Source: Rhodospirillaceae bacterium (GTDB taxonomy: Bacteria > Pseudomonadota > Alphaproteobacteria > Micavibrionales > Micavibrionaceae). From it: a stretch of 5,214 nt of DNA. Shown here in pieces: positions 1-5,214 of this stretch. A program made the translations under genes and the position numbers. The notes beneath the pieces were generated by a model. It had not been told where the DNA came from, made no database searches, and worked only from the letters and a program-made list of their open reading frames with translations. Location of the stretch: assembly GCA_003452275.1 (NCBI GenBank), contig DMIT01000047.1, positions 1 to 5,214 on the forward strand, given 5' to 3'. The first letter of the stretch is position 1; every line of letters begins with the position of its first letter.

Positions 1-30
1 AAAAACACAAAAGGCCGCAATCGCGGCCTT
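1..30 (-). terminator. Intrinsic (Rho-independent) terminator, minus strand
   Basis: Positions 11-18 (AAGGCCGC) and 23-30 (GCGGCCTT) form a perfect 8-bp GC-rich stem around the 4-base loop 19-22. Read on the minus strand, the stem is followed by TTTTGTGTTTTT (complement of 1-12, overlapping the last stem bases), a classic U-rich tail. On the plus strand no T-tract follows the stem, so it acts on leftward transcription. It most likely ends the transcript carrying the two unknown genes at 749-1333 and 152-730 and the possible small ORF at 58-150. Confidence 0.87.
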
Positions 31-57
31 CATTAGAAAGGATATTACTGATAACTC

Positions 58-150
58 TTACGGTTGGCTAGAAGGCGCGTGAGTTGAAAGGCCCATTGGT
101 ACGTGGGCTGGGAAGGCTGTTCTTAGACTTGCGATGGCTCTATTTCTCAT
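58..150 (-). CDS. Possible 30-residue small protein, translationally coupled to the upstream gene
   Basis: An ATG at 150-148 opens a 30-codon frame ending at TAA (60-58). It begins one base after the stop of the unknown gene at 152-730, and that gene's last codons carry a good Shine-Dalgarno match (AAAGGGTGAT, 164-155) eight bases before this ATG, which favours coupled translation. The peptide has no Asp, Glu, Lys or Cys, three Arg and two His, and is rich in Ala, Pro and Ser; it has no clear membrane segment. Against a real gene: all three Arg codons are AGA, and CTA and GTA are also used, whereas the neighbouring housekeeping genes mainly use CGN for Arg. The segment could instead be the 3' untranslated part of the transcript before the terminator at 1-30. 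I do not recognise the peptide. Confidence 0.3.
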   Translation of the reverse strand: MRNRAIASLRTAFPAHVPMGLSTHAPSSQP

Positions 151-151
151 A

Positions 152-730
152 TTAATCACCCTTTGTTCTAGTCTCGTTAACCGTACTAATCAGTATCTTT
201 CCTAGTTCTTCGTCATTCAGGCCGGATAAGACACCTTCATATAATTTATAATGTCCCAGTTTTTTCACTAAGTCAATTAATTTTGTGTTGTTATTCACAA
301 CACTTAATTCATGAACTATTTTACACATTGTCGTTAAAGTGTCAAGTGTTTTTCTATAATTCGCCCATTCCTTTTGTTCTTGGGGTAAATTAAGGGTCAC
401 TAAAGCTATGCCGTTATAGCCGCATTCGCATTCCCGCAGCCCCATGCCCAGATTACAGGCCATTTCATCCAGATCTACCGCTTTTGTTACTACCGGACAG
501 ACAAGGGTTGTGCTGTCTTTTTCGAAGGTGAAGAAATTTGGTTCGCGGCCTGTTATCACATTGATTTTGATGGCGTATTGTCTGGAAAAGTCGATCAGGC
601 GGCGGCCTTCGGTGGTTTTTTCCAGCAATTCCGTACATTCCTGCAAAATGGCATCCGCCATCGGGTGGGCCAATGGATTCGGTGCCTGAACCGCGCCGGA
701 TGATCCGAAATCTTTTGATACTTCATTCAT
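152..730 (-). CDS. Hypothetical protein, 192 aa; possible degenerate metallopeptidase-like protein
   Basis: I do not recognise this gene with certainty. I chose the ATG at 730 because the minus-strand AGACAGG ends ten bases before it; a TTG at 736 would lie only four bases after that site. The protein is soluble-looking, with no signal peptide or membrane segment. Residues 1-25 look disordered (Gly/Ser/Ala/Pro). Residues 26-115 look like an alpha/beta domain: a helix ending in TTEGRRLIDFSRQYAI, strands, then the segment around 86-103, DEMACNLGMGLRECEC. The tail, about 117-192, is helical, Lys/Leu/Asn-rich and encoded by unusually AT-rich DNA. There are six Cys (32, 78, 92, 101, 103, 136), including a CxC at 101-103. 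The order of helix, strands and LGMGLREC resembles putative metallopeptidases in which the matching segment is LAHELRHA. If homologous, both His and the Glu are lost. That is inference from memory. The gene starts 18 bases after the stop of the unknown gene at 749-1333, with which it is probably co-transcribed. Confidence 0.85.
   Translation of the reverse strand: MNEVSKDFGSSGAVQAPNPLAHPMADAILQECTELLEKTTEGRRLIDFSRQYAIKINVITGREPNFFTFEKDSTTLVCPVVTKAVDLDEMACNLGMGLRECECGYNGIALVTLNLPQEQKEWANYRKTLDTLTTMCKIVHELSVVNNNTKLIDLVKKLGHYKLYEGVLSGLNDEELGKILISTVNETRTKGD
155..164 (-). promoter_or_regulatory. Shine-Dalgarno-like site for the small ORF at 58-150
   Basis: On the minus strand this reads AAAGGGTGAT, close to the full anti-SD complement AAGGAGGTGAT with two bases missing. 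The GGG ends eight bases before the ATG at 150. It lies inside the last codons of the gene at 152-730, so it could also have arisen by chance as coding sequence (Lys-Gly-Asp). Confidence 0.4.
275..309. repeat. Interrupted inverted repeat inside the unknown gene at 152-730
   Basis: GTGTTGT (285-291) and ACAACAC (297-303) are perfect complementary arms around the 5-base loop 292-296. They are flanked by a second matching pair, AATTAA (275-280) and TTAATT (304-309), with a four-base bulge (281-284) on the left side only. The total is 13 base pairs in 35 bases. Neither strand has a T-run directly after the stem, so it does not look like a terminator. It lies in the most AT-rich part of the gene, where short chance palindromes are more likely. 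Confidence 0.5.
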
Positions 731-748
731 ACTCAATAACCTGTCTTT

Positions 749-1333
749 TTATTGCATCTTTTCAAGCGTCAGCATTCGTTTGGGCAAGGTCGTGACCTGA
801 CCATCGGCGGACACTGTAATGAGAACTTCCATCGGCGAACTGTCGTATAGAGCAGGGGCCAGTATCAGGAAATTGCCGGTGGACGGGTCTTGCTCGATAT
901 GGATTCCTTCGGGAACGATATCCAGCGATTCGCGGCGCTCTTCGTCATAAAGGTCGATATGCGGGGCTTCGGCGGCGTTTTTGAGGAGAATAATCTCTCC
1001 CTCCGGCAGACGCACATAGCAATAATAGAAATGCAGATAGGGCAGAATGGTATCGGCGTTCAAGACCAGTTCCCCTTGATCCACCATCTGGCGAATCGCG
1101 GTATCCGCGCCATCCATATAGTGGAAGGTTTCGCCATTGCTGATGAAATCCATGGAAAATGTCGGTAATGACGAAAAATTCGTCAAACGGTACAATAAAA
1201 AGCTATTGAAAAACGGCAAGCGCGTGCATTTTGCTTCGCTCGTCACAGGGGTAAACAGCATCGCTTCGGCAGCGCTTTTCACGCGGCCAATCATGTCGAT
1301 GGTTTTATCCCTGTCTAGTCGATGCCAAATCAT
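749..1333 (-). CDS. Hypothetical protein, 194 aa, first gene of a two-gene unit
   Basis: I do not recognise a named family. The frame runs from ATG at 1333 to TAA at 751-749. There is no Shine-Dalgarno site before this ATG; an AT-rich -10-like stretch sits just upstream, so a leaderless message is possible. An internal Met (residue 14, ATG at 1294) is an alternative start, with a weak AGGGA about 13 bases ahead of it. The protein has no signal peptide or membrane helix. Its core, about residues 46-120, alternates strands and helices and is rich in aromatics: LLYRLTNFSSLPTF, then ETFHYMDGAD, a helix ending in DQGELVL, then ILPYLHFYYCYVRLPEG and a hydrophobic strand EIILL. Acidic residues cluster at 127-138 (DLYDEERRESLD). 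Residues 139-190 look like a beta-rich tail with DPSTGNFLIL and VLITVSADGQV. It probably shares a transcript with the unknown gene at 152-730, so the two products may act together; their role is unknown. Confidence 0.84.
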   Translation of the reverse strand: MIWHRLDRDKTIDMIGRVKSAAEAMLFTPVTSEAKCTRLPFFNSFLLYRLTNFSSLPTFSMDFISNGETFHYMDGADTAIRQMVDQGELVLNADTILPYLHFYYCYVRLPEGEIILLKNAAEAPHIDLYDEERRESLDIVPEGIHIEQDPSTGNFLILAPALYDSSPMEVLITVSADGQVTTLPKRMLTLEKMQ

Positions 1334-1340
1334 GTCTACA

Positions 1341-1350
1341 TATATATATC
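1341..1350 (-). promoter_or_regulatory. Possible -10 element in a TA repeat ahead of the unknown gene at 749-1333
   Basis: The minus strand reads GATATATATA immediately followed by TGTAGAC and the ATG at 1333. A TATATA hexamer at 1346-1341 would place the transcription start within a base of the ATG, giving a leaderless or nearly leaderless message, which fits the absence of a Shine-Dalgarno site. No good -35 match is visible at 16-18 bases (the hexamer at 1369-1364 reads TTTCGT), so this is weak. Confidence 0.25.
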
Positions 1351-1357
1351 AAATGAA

Positions 1358-1383
1358 CGAAAAACGAAAGATGGCGAGGCCAT
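1358..1383 (-). terminator. Weak candidate terminator for the metal transporter gene
   Basis: ATGGC (1371-1375) and GCCAT (1379-1383) form a 5-bp stem with a 3-base loop. On the minus strand the stem is followed by CTTTCGTTTTTCG, an interrupted T-rich tail. It lies about 55 bases downstream of the transporter's stop codon and before the next minus-strand gene, which is the right place for a terminator. The short stem and broken T-tract keep confidence low, and read-through into the two unknown genes is possible. Confidence 0.28.
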
Positions 1384-1438
1384 AATATTGATTTTCTTGT
1401 TAAATATCAGTGATTTTGAGTTAAACGCAGACAGAGTT

Positions 1439-2356
1439 TCACAGATCGCGGTGGCGGCTATCCTGAATATCACCCGCAGGGTCGATATGAATCATGATTT
1501 CCGAATTGGGGAAGTCCAGTAAAAGAGACTCTTCGATCTGTCTGGAAATATCATGCGCTTTATATAACGATAAGTCAGGTGATAATTCAATGTCGAAAGA
1601 CATTAAAATCTTTGTGCCCGATTTGCTTGTCCGCAAATCATGCAGCCCCAGAACCGAGGGATGGGATTTGATTTTGGCGATAATCTGGTGGCGGGTGGCA
1701 TCGGGCAATTCCTGATCCAGTAACATGCCGAAAGCACTCAACACAATTTTATAGGCTGTCCGCATCATGATAAACGCCACGCCGATCGCACTTAACGGGT
1801 CGAGCCATGGCCCCAGCAGTCCCGTATAGTCCGCCAGCACCACCAGCAATACCGAGCCGTTAATCAGAACGTCGGCGCTGTAATGCAGCGAGTCGGCTTC
1901 GACCGCCAGAGAATCCGATTGTTTTGCGCCCGCTGTCTGGACTTTTGAAATCAGGACGGAAAGCCCAACCGACACTGCCATCAATATCATGGTAAAAATA
2001 TGGTCGGAAATCTCAACTGGATGGACGAAGCGTCCAAAGGATTCCAGTACCAGAAACATCCCGCCGCCCGCCAGCATCATGGCCTGAATCAACGCCGCGA
2101 TACCTTCGACTTTGCCGTGGCCGTGGCGATGGTCTTCGTCCGCCGGCTTCATGGCCCATTGCACCGAAATCAGGGTCATCAGCGACAGGCCGATATCGCT
2201 GAGAGAATCGATCAAGGCCGACAGCACAGCCGCAGAACCGCTGATATATAACGCCACAGATTTGATGATGACAAGAATCAGGACGAGAGTAACGGTTATG
2301 GTGCTGCTGGTTTTGGCGGGGTTTTCGGCGAATTTGGTCTGGATGTAGTTTTTCAT
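1439..2356 (-). CDS. Cation diffusion facilitator (FieF/YiiP-type) metal efflux transporter
   Basis: Inner-membrane antiporter that exports divalent metal ions (Zn, Fe or similar) in exchange for protons, probably as a homodimer. Numbered from the ATG at 2356 (305 aa, close to the roughly 300 of E. coli FieF), six membrane helices fall near 19-38, 43-63, 84-104, 119-136, 160-176 and 184-205. The transport site is the DD-HD set: D50 and D54 (DSLSD) with H158 and D162 (HYSAD), matching YiiP D45/D49/H153/D157. The loop site DEDHRHGHGK supplies D73, H76 and H80. The cytoplasmic C-terminal domain has HDLRT (H239) and IHID (H290, D292); where YiiP has a metal-binding His in FIQIH, this protein has Asp (D255). 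Upstream in-frame ATGs at 2395 and 2449 would add 13 or 31 residues, but they lack Shine-Dalgarno sites and the family does not need the extension. Divergent from glmM. Exact metal and orthology to fieF are not settled. Confidence 0.93.
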   Translation of the reverse strand: MKNYIQTKFAENPAKTSSTITVTLVLILVIIKSVALYISGSAAVLSALIDSLSDIGLSLMTLISVQWAMKPADEDHRHGHGKVEGIAALIQAMMLAGGGMFLVLESFGRFVHPVEISDHIFTMILMAVSVGLSVLISKVQTAGAKQSDSLAVEADSLHYSADVLINGSVLLVVLADYTGLLGPWLDPLSAIGVAFIMMRTAYKIVLSAFGMLLDQELPDATRHQIIAKIKSHPSVLGLHDLRTSKSGTKILMSFDIELSPDLSLYKAHDISRQIEESLLLDFPNSEIMIHIDPAGDIQDSRHRDL

Positions 2357-2362
2357 GCGCCG

Positions 2363-2391
2363 AAGATAAGAGATTGTGCTGCCGGAGGCAA
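2363..2391 (-). promoter_or_regulatory. Candidate promoter of the metal transporter gene (leaderless arrangement)
   Basis: On the minus strand, TTGCCT (2391-2386) and TATCTT (2368-2363) are separated by exactly 17 bases and each matches the sigma-70-type consensus at 4 of 6 positions. The predicted start of transcription falls at about 2356, the A of the chosen ATG. No Shine-Dalgarno sequence precedes that ATG, so a leaderless message is consistent. Inferred from sequence only. Confidence 0.35.
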
Positions 2392-2475
2392 ACATTATTC
2401 TTGGTATTATTTTGACATAATGAAAAAATAAGCAAAACTTCTTCTGCATAATTATCGGAAACGAAATTCTTTCCT

Positions 2476-2504
2476 TTTACTTTTGAATATGTTGCCACTA
2501 CAAC
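2476..2504 (+). promoter_or_regulatory. Candidate promoter of glmM (leaderless arrangement)
   Basis: TTTACT (2476-2481) and TACAAC (2499-2504) are 17 bases apart, each with 4 of 6 consensus matches. The predicted start lies at 2511-2512, at the glmM ATG. The stretch before that ATG (CCACTACAACCATCCCT) has no Shine-Dalgarno sequence. The hexamers are modest and AT-rich DNA gives such matches by chance, so this is tentative. Confidence 0.3.
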
Positions 2505-2511
2505 CATCCCT

Positions 2512-3867
2512 ATGACACGAAAATATTTTGGTACTGATGGCATTCGCGGGCGGGCGAACCAGCATCCCATGACCGCCGATATTGCCTTGAAAGTTGCTAT
2601 GGCAACGGCGAGAGTGTTAGGCAAAAACTCTGCGCATAGCCGCGTTGTGATCGGCAAAGATACGCGTTTATCCTGTTATATGCTGGAACAATCCCTGACT
2701 GCCGGATTTTTGGCCATGGGTATGGATGTGGTGTTGACGGGGCCTATCCCGACCCCTGCCATTGCCGTCCTGACCCGTTCGATGCGGGCCGATGTCGGGG
2801 TGATGATTTCCGCGTCCCATAATCCGTTCGAAGATAACGGCATTAAATTATTCGGCGCGGACGGCTATAAACTGCCTGATGCCACTGAACAGGATATTGA
2901 AAGCTGGATCGATAATCCGGTTTTGATAAACGAAGGATTGGCGACACCTGAAAAGATAGGGCGTGCCAGCCGTATGGATGATGCCGTGGGGCGCATGGTG
3001 GAATATGCCAAGGGTAGTTTTCCGCGTAAACAGACCCTCGCAGGGCTGAAAATCGTTATCGACTGCGCCAATGGGGCGGCTTATAAGGTTGCGCCGCAGG
3101 CTTTGTGGGAACTGGAAGCCAAAGTGATTGCAATGGGCGTTTCACCGAATGGTAAAAACATCAATCTGGATTGCGGTGCAACCCACACGGACGCTTTGCA
3201 AAAACGCGTGGTGGCAGAGGGGGCGGATATTGGTATTGCGCTTGATGGGGATGCCGACCGTTTGATTCTGGTCGATGAGCGCGGACAACGTATCGATGGT
3301 GACCAGATTTTGGCGTTGTTGGCCACGTATATGAAGGCGCAAGGGCGGTTGAGCTATGATACGGTTGTGGCCACTGTCATGTCCAATCTGGGATTCGAGA
3401 GATATTTAAAGGTCAATGACATAGCTTTGGTACGCTCCGCAGTGGGGGATCGTTATGTGGTCGAGAAAATGCGCGAGGGCGGATTTAATCTGGGTGGCGA
3501 ACAGTCAGGCCATGTCGTGATGTCCGATTTCGGCACCACCGGCGACGGATTGATGGCTGCCTTGCAGATTTTATCCGTTTTAAAAGACAGCGGCAAACGC
3601 GCATCGGAATTATTACATGTGTTTACACCTGTGCCGCAATTGTTGAAAAATGTTCGTTTCGATAAGGGCGCGAAGCCGTTGGATAAAGCGGAAGTGCAAG
3701 ACGCCTTGAAACAAGCCGAAACAACATTGGCCCATTCAGGCCGTTTACTGGTGCGGGCATCGGGCACAGAACCCTTAATCCGCGTTATGGCCGAAGGCGA
3801 TGACCCCAAAATGGTCGAACGCGTGGTTGATGATCTCTGTGATGTTATCGCCAAGGCGGCGGGCTAG
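2512..3867 (+). CDS. glmM: Phosphoglucosamine mutase GlmM
   Basis: Cytoplasmic enzyme that interconverts glucosamine-6-phosphate and glucosamine-1-phosphate, the step before GlmU in making UDP-GlcNAc for peptidoglycan and lipid A. At 451 aa it is full length (E. coli 445). The N-terminus [13 protein letters not shown] is the family's standard opening and fixes the start. The catalytic phosphoserine is S102 in ISASHNP (99-105), the same number as in E. coli. The Mg-binding loop is DGDADR at 245-250, the sugar-binding loop GEQSGH at 329-334, and the phosphate-binding loop RASGTEP at 415-421. All four domains of the phosphohexomutase fold are represented and no key residue is missing. The first ATG has no Shine-Dalgarno site. 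The gene is divergent from the metal transporter and 53 bases ahead of purA with no terminator between, suggesting an operon. GlmM is usually activated by phosphorylation of the active serine; nothing here points to special regulation. Confidence 0.98.
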   Translation: MTRKYFGTDGIRGRANQHPMTADIALKVAMATARVLGKNSAHSRVVIGKDTRLSCYMLEQSLTAGFLAMGMDVVLTGPIPTPAIAVLTRSMRADVGVMISASHNPFEDNGIKLFGADGYKLPDATEQDIESWIDNPVLINEGLATPEKIGRASRMDDAVGRMVEYAKGSFPRKQTLAGLKIVIDCANGAAYKVAPQALWELEAKVIAMGVSPNGKNINLDCGATHTDALQKRVVAEGADIGIALDGDADRLILVDERGQRIDGDQILALLATYMKAQGRLSYDTVVATVMSNLGFERYLKVNDIALVRSAVGDRYVVEKMREGGFNLGGEQSGHVVMSDFGTTGDGLMAALQILSVLKDSGKRASELLHVFTPVPQLLKNVRFDKGAKPLDKAEVQDALKQAETTLAHSGRLLVRASGTEPLIRVMAEGDDPKMVERVVDDLCDVIAKAAG

Positions 3868-3881
3868 ATTATAAGAAGTAA

Positions 3882-5213
<1,332 letters not shown>

Positions 5214-5214
5214 A

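Noticed and set aside
1..33. A minus-strand frame opening at the ATG 33-31 with Lys-Ala-Ala-Ile-Ala-Ala, resembling a signal peptide start and running off the window
   Set aside because: The codons are simply the GC-rich terminator stem, there is no ribosome binding site, and the hairpin plus T-tract explains the sequence better.
31..150. A tRNA, tmRNA piece or SRP RNA in the stretch between the terminator and the gene at 152-730
   Set aside because: No cloverleaf, T-loop (GTTCRANYC) pattern, tmRNA tag frame or SRP domain IV tetraloop motif could be found on either strand.
297..330. An HEL sequence (residues 140-142 of the protein at 152-730) as a possible zincin HExxH
   Set aside because: The fifth position is Val (HELSV), so the second His is missing, and the segment lies in the AT-rich C-terminal tail rather than in the likely fold core.
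2412..2417. A perfect TTGACA on the plus strand as a glmM -35 element
   Set aside because: At 17 bases downstream there is only AAACTT. The nearest good -10-like sequence (CATAAT, 2447-2452) is 29 bases away, too far for one promoter.
2393..2455. CATTAT...ATAATG inverted repeat (2393-2398, 2417-2422) and the palindrome ATAATTAT (2448-2455) as Fur/Zur/MntR-type operators for the transporter
   Set aside because: Arms are short, spacing is wrong for known metal-regulator boxes, and AT-rich intergenic DNA gives such matches by chance.
2013..2657. A 214-codon open frame on the minus strand overlapping the transporter and the start of glmM
   Set aside because: It overlaps two clearly identified genes in other frames, has low-complexity Arg/Pro/Gly-rich sequence typical of antisense or shifted frames, and no recognisable motif.

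Overview
This 5.2 kb window looks like ordinary chromosome from a Gram-negative alphaproteobacterium of middling GC content. That assignment is an inference. It rests on the style of the PurA protein (its C-terminus reads [16 protein letters not shown], a form I associate with alphaproteobacterial PurA), on a DD-HD type cation diffusion facilitator, and on the general look of GlmM. No species is claimed.

Layout: the left part (1-1333) lies on the minus strand and reads right to left. A 194-residue protein of unknown function (749-1333) is followed after 18 bases by a 192-residue protein of unknown function (152-730). One base past its stop comes a possible 30-residue small ORF (58-150), and then a convincing intrinsic terminator at the window edge (1-30). 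This is probably one transcription unit. The middle holds a FieF/YiiP-type metal efflux transporter on the minus strand (1439-2356). It is separated by a 155-base divergent intergenic region from glmM (2512-3867) on the plus strand. glmM is followed after 53 A-rich bases, with no visible terminator, by a complete purA (3921-5213), so glmM-purA is probably co-transcribed.

How the genes work together: GlmM makes glucosamine-1-phosphate for UDP-GlcNAc, feeding peptidoglycan and lipid A. PurA commits IMP to AMP synthesis. The transporter is metal housekeeping and shares only its promoter region with glmM. The two unknown proteins are probably a functional pair, judged by strand, spacing and a shared terminator, but their role cannot be read from sequence alone.

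Most of the window is core housekeeping. The parts worth a second look are the unknown two-gene unit, the possible loss of a metallopeptidase active site in one of its members, its AT-rich patch with an inverted repeat, the coupled small ORF, and a pattern suggesting that first-in-operon genes are leaderless while downstream genes carry Shine-Dalgarno sites. I do not see a CRISPR array, mobile element, tRNA, rRNA or recognisable defence system.
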